64,000 nucleotides of DNA from Desulforhabdus amnigena (GTDB lineage: Bacteria > Desulfobacterota > Syntrophobacteria > Syntrophobacterales > Syntrophobacteraceae). Positions 19,601-27,817 of this stretch are shown here, one piece after another. Where the stretch lies: positions 3,738,501 through 3,802,500 of the forward strand of contig NZ_BSDR01000001.1 in assembly GCF_027925305.1 (NCBI RefSeq), in the 5' to 3' direction. Both the position numbers and the translations under genes were made by a program. Every line of letters starts with the position of its first letter. Position 1 is the stretch's first letter. The notes below the pieces were generated by a model. That model was not told where the DNA came from and made no database searches. It was given only the letters and a program-made list of their open reading frames with translations.

Positions 19601-20439
19601 GGTTGATGCGGTATGCTTATCCGGCCCTGGTAGCGGAAGGCGAGACGGTTGCCCTCCGACTTTTCGAAGATCCCGGAGAGGCTCAGAAAGAAAGCCTCAA
19701 AGGTCTGATGCTTCTCTATCAGTTGGCTTTTGCTCCTGAACTCAAGCATCTGAAGAGGTCCTGGATTTTTCCCGAGAACATGGCTCCCATGACGTTTTTT
19801 ATGGGGAGCCGTTCCGAAGCCACGCGCAGCCTTCAAAACTACATGCTGCGGGAACTACTCGATCTGGGCGCCCCGCAGTGGCCGAGCCGGGATAAGTTTA
19901 TTGAAACATTGGAAAATCTGAAGGGAAGGTTGGCCGACGCCGGCCGGGAAATGCTGGAAGAAGTCCTTCAGGCTGTTCTGGAACGCCACATGGCGCGTTC
20001 TTCCCTGGATCGTTTTCGCAAAATGGCTGGAAACAATCCCATGGTGCTGCGTCGCATCGATCTTCTTTTCGAGGAGCTGAATAAACTTGTGCCGAAAGAT
20101 TTTCTGGATCATTATTGCCGGAAGCATATTCGGGAATTGCCCCGTTATCTCAAAGCGCTTCAGGTGCGCGGAGAACGTGTGTATGTCTCTCCCGGCAAAG
20201 ATCTTCTGAAAGGGGAACCGCTTGCCCTCCATCAGAAGCGCTATGAAGAGATGGTGCGGGAGATCTTGCGTCAACCGGCCGAGGAAGGGTTTCGACTGGT
20301 GGATGATTTCCGCTGGATGCTGGAGGAATTCAAAATCAGTCTTTTTGCTCCGGAGATAAAGACTCGATATCGTGTATCCCAAAAACGTCTGGAAGAAAAA
20401 TGGCAGGAATGGCTGACCTGGAAGGGAAGGATCGGGTAA
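16627..20439 (+). CDS. hrpA: ATP-dependent RNA helicase HrpA (DEAH box)
   Basis: A 1270-aa DEAH-box helicase close to the usual HrpA length of about 1300. Walker A GETGSGKST is at residues 52-60, DEAH at 149-152, followed by TSATI (motif III) and the C-terminal helicase core with QRQGRCGR (motif VI), then the HA2 and OB-fold regions and the long HrpA-specific C-terminal domain. HrpA resolves mRNA structures and stalled ribosomes in the cytoplasm. AAGGA precedes the ATG by 4-5 nt. Its 3' end overlaps the following Nudix gene by 40 nt, so the two are co-translated. Confidence 0.95.
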   Translation: MHSLESQKLRRAAPSPAEAPFIPDYPPGLPILDKKEAILRAIAEHQVLVITGETGSGKSTQIPKFCLEAGFGRRGMIGCTQPRRIAAITLANRVAEELKEMGPLWVGHKIRFQDRTARTTRIKFMTDGILLAEAQRDRLFRAYDTIIVDEAHERTLNIDFLLGLIKKILPRRPDLKVIITSATIDPERFSRSFGNAPIIEVSGRTYPVEVRYRPLEVRDDEEEEISYIDQAVAAVDELKSRREGGRRGDILIFMPTESDIRETVQRLEEKRYFNTRVFPLFGRMAAGDQQSVFRPASEEKIVVATNVAETSLTIPGIRYVIDTGLARISQYNARSRTQSLPVSPISQASADQRQGRCGRVAEGICIRLYSREDYLNRPLYTPPEIQRSNLAEVILRMLFLRLGNIQEFPFLDPPSPAAVKDGFALLKELGAVDDHRRLTPLGRMMARLPLDPRLSRMLMEAQKEGALQELTILTAALSIQDPRERPLDKETQADQAHARFRDPRSDFVTLLKIWGTFWQMGSEDRGAALISRSQMRKFCRDHFLSYRRMREWRDIFEEIRDILQELGGFEFNPDPASYEAIHRSILSGYLSHIGVRKDKNIYLATKNRQVMLFPGSGLFNKGGAWITASELIQTSRLYARTVAVIEPEWLEDLGGHLCRSTFFEPHWEKKRGQVVAFERVTLYGLTVVDRRKVDYSRVRPAEAREIFIRSALVEGDLPNGYAFMEHNRNLIRQVEELESKTRRRDLLVDEETLFQFYDQRLPQLSDIRSFNKFLKDQGGDDCLRMREADLLRAEPDFEALEQFPDTLSVGDMELPLRYAFHPGEKDDGVTASIPVHLLARLSEEPFQWLVPGMLLEKVTLLIKSLPKGIRRQLVPAGETAQRLVVGLPFREGSLSFQMSRCIKEMMGVRVPPEMWDFEQLPPHLKMKFEVVGPGGDLLGAGEDLEDLKSLAVERREDDLLETSKKKWERTGLVSWNFGELPSKVELGKDSLGLMRYAYPALVAEGETVALRLFEDPGEAQKESLKGLMLLYQLAFAPELKHLKRSWIFPENMAPMTFFMGSRSEATRSLQNYMLRELLDLGAPQWPSRDKFIETLENLKGRLADAGREMLEEVLQAVLERHMARSSLDRFRKMAGNNPMVLRRIDLLFEELNKLVPKDFLDHYCRKHIRELPRYLKALQVRGERVYVSPGKDLLKGEPLALHQKRYEEMVREILRQPAEEGFRLVDDFRWMLEEFKISLFAPEIKTRYRVSQKRLEEKWQEWLTWKGRIG

Positions 20440-21323
20440 TTCCCTCTGTGATTGAAAATCCGTCGCTTCTTCAATCACACATACTCAGTGTGCTCCAAAA
20501 AAACTGCAACGGCAAATCCCTGTTTCAGGTCGAGGGGTGTAAAGGGGTTGCGTCTTCGAGTGTGATGCTGTTGCTCGGAGAGCAGGTCGTGCGGGAGGGA
20601 GACCCCCCCGAGGTTTGCGTCATACTCAACAAACGTTCTTCCATGGTGCCGCAGCCTGGAGATCTGTGCTGTCCGGGAGGAACTGTGGAAAAAAGCCTGG
20701 ACCCTTATCTGGCGAAGCTTTTGTGGCTTCCGGGGTCACCTCTTTTTCGCTGGCCCTACTGGGAACAATTTCGATCGGAACAGCCGCAGCGTGCGCGCCT
20801 CATGTCCCTGCTGCTCGCGGCCGGCCTGAGAGAGAGCTGGGAGGAAATGCGCCTCAACCCTTTATTCACCCGATTCATGGGGCCCCTTCCCGCGCAATGC
20901 CTGCTTTTGTTTCATCGGATCATCCACCCCATGGTGGGCTGGGTTTCATGGCAGAAAAAGTTCGTTCCCAGCTGGGAAGTGGAAAAGGTGGTCTCCATCC
21001 CTCTGCGATCCTTGTTCAACCGGTTTCAATACGCCCGCTACCGGCTTTATGTTCCCAAGTCCCTCGAAAAGGAGTTTCACGGCGGCACAAAGGATTTCGC
21101 CTGTTTTCTCTACCCCCATCAAGGGGAGACGGAAATTCTCTGGGGCGTAACCTACAAGATCGTGACCTACTTTATGGATCTGCTCTTCGGTTTCAAACCG
21201 CCTTCAATGGACCGCCTGCCCCTCGTGCCGGGGGTGTTGGACGAGAACTATATGAATGGAAGGCAGTCGGCCTCCATTTTTTCCGCCAGGGAAAGGAATG
21301 ACGGCAATGGCTCAGGTAGGTGA
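20400..21323 (+). CDS. Nudix-hydrolase-like protein with interrupted Nudix box
   Basis: A 307-aa protein overlapping the end of hrpA. It has VCVILNKRSSMVPQPGDLCCPGG, typical of the strand entering a Nudix box in CoA-pyrophosphatase-like members, and GLRESWEEM, which fits the REUXEE half. In a normal 23-residue box these halves are a few residues apart; here about 45 residues, including Trp/Pro-rich LLWLPGSPLFRW, come between. The metal-binding REXXEE is intact, so hydrolase activity is possible. The C-terminal part (PHQGETEILWGVTYKIVTYFMDLL) also resembles CoA-pyrophosphatase relatives. Substrate unknown. Confidence 0.7.
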   Translation: MAGMADLEGKDRVIPSVIENPSLLQSHILSVLQKNCNGKSLFQVEGCKGVASSSVMLLLGEQVVREGDPPEVCVILNKRSSMVPQPGDLCCPGGTVEKSLDPYLAKLLWLPGSPLFRWPYWEQFRSEQPQRARLMSLLLAAGLRESWEEMRLNPLFTRFMGPLPAQCLLLFHRIIHPMVGWVSWQKKFVPSWEVEKVVSIPLRSLFNRFQYARYRLYVPKSLEKEFHGGTKDFACFLYPHQGETEILWGVTYKIVTYFMDLLFGFKPPSMDRLPLVPGVLDENYMNGRQSASIFSARERNDGNGSGR

Positions 21324-21702
21324 TCTGGTGCTGGCCTATATGGAAGGCTCCCCCGCTTTTTTCGCTCGAATCGAAGGTATTGCGCCCGATGTGAAACCTG
21401 AATGGTTTCAGTTGAAATTGCTGGTCCTTCAGGTTCCTCTTCTGGTCATTACCTGGATTTTGCGGGAGGAATATATCAATGGGCAGGAATTCACCATGGG
21501 AGGCCGGCCCGTGAGGTTGGAGAAGGTGGTTTCCCCTGAAAGGGCGGGGGAGGAAGCTCCCGCCGGGATTTCTCCCGGTCCCGAAGAGCCGTCTCCGGCT
21601 GAAGATGCGCAAAAGGATTCCGGACCTGCACATCAACGCCCGCCCGGGAAAGGCAAGGTGGTATCTTTGATGGATCGAAAGAAAAAGGATCAACCTTCCT
21701 GA
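21307..21702 (+). CDS. Conserved-looking protein of unknown function
   Basis: A 131-aa protein with an N-terminal domain of about 75 residues (VGDLVLAYMEGSPAFFARIEGI, PEWFQLKLLVLQVPLLVITWIL, REEYINGQEFTMGG) and a Pro/Glu/Ala-rich linker ending in the basic KGKVVSLMDRKKKD. The first part reads like a small beta-barrel that binds a ligand or nucleic acid; I do not recognise the family. It overlaps the Nudix gene by 17 nt. I chose ATG 21307 because GAAAGGA lies 9 nt upstream; ATG 21298 abuts that site. Third gene of the hrpA operon. Confidence 0.65.
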   Translation: MAQVGDLVLAYMEGSPAFFARIEGIAPDVKPEWFQLKLLVLQVPLLVITWILREEYINGQEFTMGGRPVRLEKVVSPERAGEEAPAGISPGPEEPSPAEDAQKDSGPAHQRPPGKGKVVSLMDRKKKDQPS

Positions 21703-22280
21703 TGGGGATGCCACCAATGGTCGTGGCCTTCAAACCACCAGGAGGTTGAATCCGTTTGAAGGATCTGGTCGGCCAGTTCCTTGGCGATGTTCGTTCTCAG
21801 GCGCTTCAGTGCGAAATGGATCCACTTGGGGGCATAAGCGTTTCCCAGGTCGCTTTGCTCCTTGAGTTCCAGGATGAGGTCCAGCTGATCGGCGTCGTGC
21901 ACGAGTTTGGCCTCTTGTGTCTCGTTTTCTCTGTATTCTTCCATCAAAGCTTTGAAATCGTCGCCGAAAGGGAGCGTTTCCGCCAGGTGGTGGATGGCCT
22001 TTTTTTCATCCACGTCCACATAACGTTTATTGACGTAGTTCATATCTCCCGTGCGCGCCTCAGGAACGTCGTGGAAGAGACAGAGGGATACGATCTTGAA
22101 GGGATCCACATTTTCTGACATTCGTGCCAGAGTATAGCCGATAAGAGCGACGCGGAAGGAATGGTCCGCAACGGATTCGCGCCCCGATCCGAGGAATTGG
22201 AACCCGGACCGGGGCGTTTTTTTGAGCATTCCCAGTTCGAAAAAGAAGTTGACGATATTCCTGCCGACCGATGAATTCAA
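21690..22280 (-). CDS. HD-domain phosphohydrolase (YfbR/HDDC2-like)
   Basis: A 196-aa HD protein. Metal-binding residues are seen in VADHSFRVALIGYTLA, CLFHDVPEARTGD and VHDADQLDLILEL, the arrangement of YfbR-like 5'-deoxynucleotidases, which act on deoxynucleoside monophosphates. The start is inferred as a TTG at 22280 with GGAGG upstream, where the conserved NSSVGRNIVNFFFELG begins. The frame stays open for another 63 codons, but these come from the R1 repeat and are not protein-like. It converges with the preceding operon and overlaps its end by 13 nt. Confidence 0.82.
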   Translation of the reverse strand: MNSSVGRNIVNFFFELGMLKKTPRSGFQFLGSGRESVADHSFRVALIGYTLARMSENVDPFKIVSLCLFHDVPEARTGDMNYVNKRYVDVDEKKAIHHLAETLPFGDDFKALMEEYRENETQEAKLVHDADQLDLILELKEQSDLGNAYAPKWIHFALKRLRTNIAKELADQILQTDSTSWWFEGHDHWWHPHQEG

Positions 22281-22345
22281 CCTTGTGCCGCCTCCATTTT
22301 TCAGTTTTGCCTTAGGGAGTGAATCGTTCTTTAAGTACCTAAAGT

Positions 22346-22452
22346 ACCTATCCGGAAATACCTTCTGGATTCTTTGACACCCCCCTTGGTCCCCCCTCGA
22401 GGGGGGACCAAGGGGGGTGTCCGCTGCCGAGGAAGGTTTTCGGATAGGCTCT
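22346..22452. repeat. Small inverted-repeat element, family R1 copy b
   Basis: Ends ACCTATCCGG... and ...CGGATAGGCTCT flank an almost perfect palindrome (C-run TTGGTC C-run TCGA G-run GACCAA G-run). Same family as 2160-2270 and 60100-60208. It lies just upstream of the HD gene start and beside R3 copy b. Confidence 0.75.
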
Positions 22453-22455
22453 AAA

Positions 22456-22572
22456 TCCCCATTCACCACGGAGGCACAGAGATCACAGAGAGATTCCCTA
22501 AGAATTCCAAAATCCTCTCCGTGCCCTCCGTGTCTCCGTAGTGAATAACGGAATATTGGAATCGGCCAACTC
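22456..22572. repeat. Dispersed repeat, family R3 copy b (inverted relative to copy a)
   Basis: Reverse-complement match to 9117-9236, including both CACGGAG arms and the outer GGAATATTGGAATCGGCCAACTC segment. It fills the gap between the HD gene and the end of ilvB copy 1. Confidence 0.8.
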
Positions 22573-22597
22573 CCTTACCTGTCGTCACGTATTTGTG

Positions 22598-24265
22598 CTA
22601 GCATTCAATGGCTTCATGAATTCCTTTACCCGCCAGCACCATCGGGGTCACATTCTCTTCCGGTGGAATCAAACAGTTGATGATGGCCGGTCCCGGAGCG
22701 GACAGGACTTCGGGCAGGGTCTTCAAAACGTCTTCGTCCGTTTTGAATGTATATCCGGGAATGCTGTATGCCTTGGCCAGCTGGGCAAAATCCGGATGAA
22801 ACTTGAAGTTCGTCGCCATGTAACGCCCTTCGCAATAAAATTCCTGGAGCTGCCTCACCATCCCGAGGGCAAAGTTGTTCAGGATGATGATTTTTATGGG
22901 CAAGCCCTGCTCGACCATGGTTCCCAGCTCCTGGATGGTCATCTGAATGCTCCCATCGCCGGTCACCAGGATGGTCTGCTGGTTGGGGCGGCCTATCTGA
23001 GCGCCGACGGATGCGGGCAGGCCAAATCCCATGCATCCGAGGCCTCCGGAGGATACCAGTGTTCCCGGACTGCGGAAATGGTAGTATTGAGCCACCCACA
23101 TCTGATGCTGCCCTACGTCCGTGACGACCAGAGCTTCACCTCTGGTGAGAGCGCAAAGCTGTTCAATGATGAACTGGGGTTTGAGGCCGTTGGTTCTGCT
23201 GTAAGTGAGTGGGTACTGCTCTTTGAGTTCCCTGATGCGCGCATCCCATTCGGACCGGTCGATTTTTTCAAGAAGGGGAAGGAGAGCGGTCAGAATGTTT
23301 TTGACATCCCCGACGAGGGGGACATGAGTCTCAACGATCTTTCCGATTTCAGCAGGATCGATATCGATGTGGATCACCGTGGCATTGGGCGCGAAGGCTT
23401 TGATGTTCATGGTGACGCGGTCGTCGAATCGTGCTCCTATGCCGATCAAAAGGTCACATTCCGTGACGGCGAGGTTGGCGTATCGCGTGCCGTGCAGCCC
23501 CAGCATTCCAAGAAAAAGAGGGTGATCCCCCGGAAAACTGGCCAGTCCCATGAACGTGTTGGTCACGGGCGCCGAGATGGTTTCGGCAAGTTGCAGCAAT
23601 TCCTGCTCTGCGTTCGAACTGATGACTCCGCCGCCGGCATAAATCAGGGGCCTCCTGCTTTCCTTGATGAGCTTTGCGATGGTCTGAATCTTGTAAGGGT
23701 GGCCCCGGTAAGTCGGTTTGTATCCGCGCAGATGAACCGTTTTCGGGTATTTGAAATCGATCTTGGCTTGGGCCACATCCTTGGGGATATCGATCAATAC
23801 GGGCCCCGGCCTTCCTGTGGCGGCGATGTGAAAGGCGTTTTTCACCACAGTGGCGAGCTTTGTCGGATCCTTGAGCAGATAATTGTGCTTGGTGATGGGC
23901 ATGGTAATGCCGGTAATGTCCACTTCCTGAAAAGCGTCCGTTCCGATCTGTACCGTGGGAACCTGGCCGGTGAAAATCACCAGTGGAATCGAATCCATAT
24001 AAGCATTGGCAATCCCGGTAACCAGGTTGGTGGCTCCGGGACCCGATGTGGCCATGCATACCCCCACCTTTCGGGTGACCCGCGCATACCCGTCAGCGGC
24101 ATGCACCGCCCCCTGCTCATGGCGCACCAGCACATGTTTGATGGACGAGAAACGGTAAAGTGAGTCGTAAATGGGAAGCATGGCTCCGCCGGGATAGCCG
24201 AAGATCACTTCCACATTTTCTTTCTCGAGACAACGGACTAAAGCTTCCGCCACTGTCATTTCCAA
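22598..24265 (-). CDS. ilvB: Acetolactate synthase, large (catalytic) subunit, copy 1
   Basis: A 555-aa ThDP-dependent enzyme that condenses two pyruvate to acetolactate, or pyruvate with 2-oxobutyrate, the first step of branched-chain amino acid synthesis. It has GYPGGAMLP, RHEQGAVHAADGYAR (catalytic Glu), TSGPGATN, the FAD-binding middle domain and the ThDP motif GDGSIQMTIQELGT...NN. TTG 24265 has GGAGGG 7 nt upstream; ATG 24259 is the alternative. It follows its small-subunit gene, the reverse of the usual order, and diverges from a second complete set. Confidence 0.94.
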   Translation of the reverse strand: MEMTVAEALVRCLEKENVEVIFGYPGGAMLPIYDSLYRFSSIKHVLVRHEQGAVHAADGYARVTRKVGVCMATSGPGATNLVTGIANAYMDSIPLVIFTGQVPTVQIGTDAFQEVDITGITMPITKHNYLLKDPTKLATVVKNAFHIAATGRPGPVLIDIPKDVAQAKIDFKYPKTVHLRGYKPTYRGHPYKIQTIAKLIKESRRPLIYAGGGVISSNAEQELLQLAETISAPVTNTFMGLASFPGDHPLFLGMLGLHGTRYANLAVTECDLLIGIGARFDDRVTMNIKAFAPNATVIHIDIDPAEIGKIVETHVPLVGDVKNILTALLPLLEKIDRSEWDARIRELKEQYPLTYSRTNGLKPQFIIEQLCALTRGEALVVTDVGQHQMWVAQYYHFRSPGTLVSSGGLGCMGFGLPASVGAQIGRPNQQTILVTGDGSIQMTIQELGTMVEQGLPIKIIILNNFALGMVRQLQEFYCEGRYMATNFKFHPDFAQLAKAYSIPGYTFKTDEDVLKTLPEVLSAPGPAIINCLIPPEENVTPMVLAGKGIHEAIEC

Positions 24266-24461
24266 GGCAATTCCCTCCGATTTCTGGAGTTAGGGACCGA
24301 TGAGAGGATTCCTGAATGCAGGAAATATGGACCCCTATCTCCTTCACTCGCAATCCGGTCTGCAGCCCCTTTACAGTCATTCTATCGATGTGGGTGAGTG
24401 TCCCACTCCAAGGGTGACATTCACCGATTCCTTATGGCGTAAGGAAGCAGCTTTTGTGATA

Positions 24462-24983
24462 TCAGTCGTCTTTTGAGTCGGCGTGCGTGCCGTTGGTGCT
24501 GCCGAACTTGGAACCGCGCAGCATGGCTACCTTACCCGTACGCACCAATTCTTTGATGCCGTAGGGACGCAGGGATTCCTCAAAGGCATTGATTTTCCCC
24601 TCGTTTCCCGTGCATTCGAGCGTCATCGTCTTACGTCCCAGATCGACAACGCGCGCTCTGAAGACGTTGGCCATCTGCATGATTTCGACTCTCTGACCCG
24701 GGTCCGCCGCCACTTTGATCATGACCAGGTCCCGATCTACATATTCTTCTTCGGTGATGTCACTGATCTTGATGACATCGATCAGTTTATGCAACTGCTT
24801 GCTGACCTGTTCGAGGAGCCTGTCATCGCCCTCTACGACGATGGTCATGCGTGAGACGTCGTCGGATTCGGTTCTACCGACTGTCAGGCTTTCGATGTTG
24901 AAGCCTCGCCGGCTGAAGAGCCCTGCTACACGGGCGAGAACACCTGGGCTGTTTTCCACCAATACCGCAAGGGTGTGTTTCAT
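24462..24983 (-). CDS. ilvH: Acetolactate synthase, small (regulatory) subunit, copy 1
   Basis: A 173-aa ACT-domain protein (MKHTLAVLVENSPGVLARVAGLF, then RGFNIESLTVGRTES) that binds valine and both stimulates and feedback-inhibits the catalytic subunit. The C-terminal domain (NVFRARVVDLGRKTMTLECTG) is also typical. I chose the ATG 24983, where homologues start, with AGGAGG upstream. It precedes the large-subunit gene by 196 nt, and that gap may hold regulatory RNA. A promoter fits at 25054-25082. Confidence 0.93.
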   Translation of the reverse strand: MKHTLAVLVENSPGVLARVAGLFSRRGFNIESLTVGRTESDDVSRMTIVVEGDDRLLEQVSKQLHKLIDVIKISDITEEEYVDRDLVMIKVAADPGQRVEIMQMANVFRARVVDLGRKTMTLECTGNEGKINAFEESLRPYGIKELVRTGKVAMLRGSKFGSTNGTHADSKDD

Positions 24984-25053
24984 TTCTTTCACAACCTCCT
25001 CACCCAGCATTTACGCTAGATAGACTGATAAGATTATTTTTATAAGAACGAAT

Positions 25054-25082
25054 AATATACAGCATGCCGTTTAAATTTTCAA
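25054..25082 (-). promoter_or_regulatory. Sigma-70 type promoter for ilvH-ilvB copy 1
   Basis: Minus strand: TTGAAA, 17-nt spacer, TATATT, about 64 nt upstream of the ilvH start from the predicted transcription start. Inferred from sequence only. Confidence 0.55.
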
Positions 25083-25203
25083 TTATAGCCTGAATTGCAG
25101 AAAAAATGGGTAAATTTGAGCATTGTAAAAGATTAGGGTATCGAAATGAATCAAAATGAGATATGAGAAACGCCGTTATAAGGTGCGACTTGGGTTCAAT
25201 GCG

Positions 25204-25232
25204 TTGACAGTTTTCCTTTAATTTTCTAAAAT
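25204..25232 (+). promoter_or_regulatory. Sigma-70 type promoter for ilvB-ilvN copy 2
   Basis: TTGACA, 17-nt spacer, TAAAAT, a near-consensus pair in the divergent region between the two acetolactate synthase operons. The predicted transcript has a leader of about 140 nt before the ilvB start. No T-box or leader-peptide attenuator is visible in it. Confidence 0.7.
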
Positions 25233-25376
25233 TATTTTTTTGCTCCACTATCTAATGAAAATTCCTGGCATTACATAGTGCCGGTCTCCGGTAGATGGAG
25301 TGTGGATTGGTGGTTGAAAGGAAAATAGAATCTATGAAATGCCGGCGAAGAAATGAGCCGGTCACTAAGGGCCGTT

Positions 25377-27095
25377 ATGAAGCTGACAGGAGCACAGATC
25401 TTATTTGAATGCCTCAAACGGGAAGGCGTGGACGTTATCTTCGGTTTTCCGGGGGGATCGGTTCTGGACCTTTACCATGAGATGCCAAATTCCGGTATTC
25501 GCCATATCCTGGTCCGCCACGAACAGGGGGCGGCTCATATGGCCGATGGATACGCCCGGGCCACGGGGCGGGTAGGCGTGTGTCTGGTTACCTCCGGTCC
25601 GGGTGCGACCAACACGGTGACAGGAGTGGCGACAGCGTATATGGACTCCGTCCCGATGGTGGTCATCACGGGACAGGTGCCTACTGCCATGATCGGTGAT
25701 GACGCCTTTCAGGAGGTGGATATCATCGGGATCACGAGACCCTGTACCAAGCACAGCTATCTCGTAAGGGATGTCAACGATCTTGCGCGGGTGATCAAAG
25801 AGGCTTTTTATCTGGCTCGAACGGGGCGTCCCGGTCCGGTGGTCGTGGACTTGCCCAAAGACGTTCAGCAGGCGCAGACGGATTTTCGTTATCCCAAACG
25901 CATCGACCTGCCCGGCTATCACCCGACGATGGAAGCTCACATGGGGCAGATCAAGCGGGCTTACCAGGTCATGAAGAAGGCCAGGCATCCCGTGCTTTAT
26001 ATGGGTGGAGGTGTAGTGCATTCGGGCGCCTACGAGGAGCTTCTTCGTTTTGCAGAAATGACGCAGATCCCCGTGACGGGCACACTCATGGGCCTTGGCA
26101 GTTTCCCCGCGACGATCACGGACTCTTCCGGTCACAAGGAGCTTCACCCTCTCTGGCTGGGCATGTTGGGGATGCATGGAACTTACAGGGCCAATATGGC
26201 CGTTTCCCACTCGGACGTCTTGATTGCCGTGGGAGCCCGGTTCGATGACCGTGTGACGGGAAAAATCAGCGGGTTTGCTCCCAAGGCAAAGATCATCCAT
26301 ATCGATATCGATCCCACGAGCATCAGCAAGAATGTCGAAGTGGACATTCCCATCGTGGGGGATTGCAGGAATGCCCTTCAGAAGCTGATCCAGATGGCTG
26401 AAGCCGAACCCATCGAAGGGTTGACGGAACTGCGCGCCGGCTGGTTGAATCAGATACGGGAATGGCAGAAGACTTACCCGCTGACCTATCAGCAGGAAGG
26501 GGATGTGATCAAGCCTCAATACGTTGTGGAATCCATTTACAAGGTCTCCAACGGCGAGGCGATCATCACGACGGAGGTGGGCCAGAACCAGATGTGGACC
26601 GCCCAATATTATCATTTCGAACATCCCCGTTGCTTTTTGACATCGGGTGGCCTGGGCACCATGGGCTATGGACTTCCGGCAGCTATCGGGGCGCAGGTGG
26701 GATTTCCGGACCGGCTGGTCGTTGACATTGCTGGAGACGGAAGCATTCAGATGAATATCCAAGAAGTCATCACGGCTGTCTGCAACGGGTTGCCCGTGAA
26801 AGTCGCCATCTTGAACAACCGGTTCCTGGGTATGGTGCGCCAGTGGCAGGAACTTTTTTACGACAAGAGGTATTGCGGTACCTGCCTGGATGCTTCCCCG
26901 GATTTTGTAAAACTCGCCGAAGCCTATGGAGCCGTAGGGATCAGGGCCACGAAGCCCGAAGAGGTGGAGCCGGTCCTTCGGGAAGCCTTTTCCATCAACA
27001 AGCCGGTTCTCATGGATTTCATCGTGGCGCCCGAAGAAGGGGTTTATCCCATGGTGCCTGCAGGAAAGAGCATCTCGGAAATGTTGCTGGTATGA
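25377..27095 (+). CDS. ilvB: Acetolactate synthase, large (catalytic) subunit, copy 2
   Basis: A 572-aa paralogue of the copy on the other strand, with the same ThDP and FAD motifs ([46 protein letters not shown]). It differs in having an insert around [11 protein letters not shown] and a longer C-terminus. ATG 25377 has AAGGG 6 nt upstream and matches the usual N-terminus [11 protein letters not shown] 25353 is also possible. Its stop overlaps ATGA with an upstream in-frame start of the ilvN gene. First gene of a long biosynthetic run to coaD. Confidence 0.94.
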   Translation: MKLTGAQILFECLKREGVDVIFGFPGGSVLDLYHEMPNSGIRHILVRHEQGAAHMADGYARATGRVGVCLVTSGPGATNTVTGVATAYMDSVPMVVITGQVPTAMIGDDAFQEVDIIGITRPCTKHSYLVRDVNDLARVIKEAFYLARTGRPGPVVVDLPKDVQQAQTDFRYPKRIDLPGYHPTMEAHMGQIKRAYQVMKKARHPVLYMGGGVVHSGAYEELLRFAEMTQIPVTGTLMGLGSFPATITDSSGHKELHPLWLGMLGMHGTYRANMAVSHSDVLIAVGARFDDRVTGKISGFAPKAKIIHIDIDPTSISKNVEVDIPIVGDCRNALQKLIQMAEAEPIEGLTELRAGWLNQIREWQKTYPLTYQQEGDVIKPQYVVESIYKVSNGEAIITTEVGQNQMWTAQYYHFEHPRCFLTSGGLGTMGYGLPAAIGAQVGFPDRLVVDIAGDGSIQMNIQEVITAVCNGLPVKVAILNNRFLGMVRQWQELFYDKRYCGTCLDASPDFVKLAEAYGAVGIRATKPEEVEPVLREAFSINKPVLMDFIVAPEEGVYPMVPAGKSISEMLLV

Positions 27096-27109
27096 GCCCT
27101 GGAGAACAA

Positions 27110-27607
27110 ATGGAAAACAACAAGCAAAGGCATACGATAGGTATATTGGTGCAAAACCGCCCCGGAGTTCTTGCACGGGTGGTCGGACTCTTGAGCGGCA
27201 GAGGGTTCAATATAGAAAATATCACTGCGGCTGAAACCAATGAACCCGGTATAACACGCATCACTTTGGTGACCAGCGGAGACCGGCGCGTTTTGTCGCA
27301 AATCGTAAAACAGATCAATAAGCTGGTAGATACTCTCAAGGTCTTTGATTTCTCTGAAACCGAGTTCGTTGACCGTGAAATGGCCCTCATCAAGGTGCGC
27401 GCCGAAGAACAGACGCGGGCTGAAGTCCTGCGCATCGTGGACATCTTTCGAGCCAAGGTCGTGGATGTCAGCCCTCAATTTTATACGCTTGAAGTCACGG
27501 GAAACGATAGCAAGATTTCCGCGATCATTGAACTTCTGAGCCAGATTGGCATTGTGGAAATAGCGCGGACCGGGAAGGCCGCGCTGGCTCGAAGCAAAAA
27601 ACACTGA
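27110..27607 (+). CDS. ilvN: Acetolactate synthase, small (regulatory) subunit, copy 2
   Basis: A 165-aa ACT-domain regulatory subunit (HTIGILVQNRPGVLARVVGLL, RGFNIENITAAET) with the conserved C-terminal half (DIFRAKVVDVSPQFYTLEVTG). ATG 27110 has GGAG 6 nt upstream; ATG 27092, overlapping the ilvB stop, would add MSPGEQ. Forms the holoenzyme with the gene before it, though exchange with copy 1 subunits cannot be excluded. Confidence 0.92.
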   Translation: MENNKQRHTIGILVQNRPGVLARVVGLLSGRGFNIENITAAETNEPGITRITLVTSGDRRVLSQIVKQINKLVDTLKVFDFSETEFVDREMALIKVRAEEQTRAEVLRIVDIFRAKVVDVSPQFYTLEVTGNDSKISAIIELLSQIGIVEIARTGKAALARSKKH

Positions 27608-27624
27608 TCCCGCTCGAACGGGGT

Positions 27625-27790
27625 GACTCATGGCTGATGGCTCATGACTCGGAGTCCGCGTTTGGTGTTATCCTGCAAGGATTTGAAGGGTTAAAAACGC
27701 GGGCCTGCCGGTTATGAGCTATACTCTTATGAACCAATGGCAATCGCTCAGGATCGAACTCTTCAAGAGATGTGAGCTATAAGCCATGAG
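27625..27790. repeat. Degenerate ATGAGC-type repeats (R4-related)
   Basis: The gap before ilvC holds several copies of ATGGCTCATGAC and GTGAGCTATAAGCCATGAG-like words, the variable tandem part of repeat family R4 (see 35951). The rest of the R4 unit is not recognisable, so this is a remnant. Confidence 0.45.
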
Positions 27791-27817
27791 AGGATGAGAC
27801 AGAGAAGGAGAATTTTC

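Noticed and set aside
22541-24163. 540-codon open frame antisense to ilvB copy 1
   Set aside because: Begins in repeat R3 and mirrors the codon bias of the real gene; no motifs, no ribosome-binding site. The same applies to the antisense frame at 25401-27176 and others opposite leuC, leuB and hrpA.
25233-25376. T-box or leader-peptide attenuator before ilvB copy 2
   Set aside because: No T-box core sequence, no branched-chain-codon-rich leader frame and no paired terminator/antiterminator seen.
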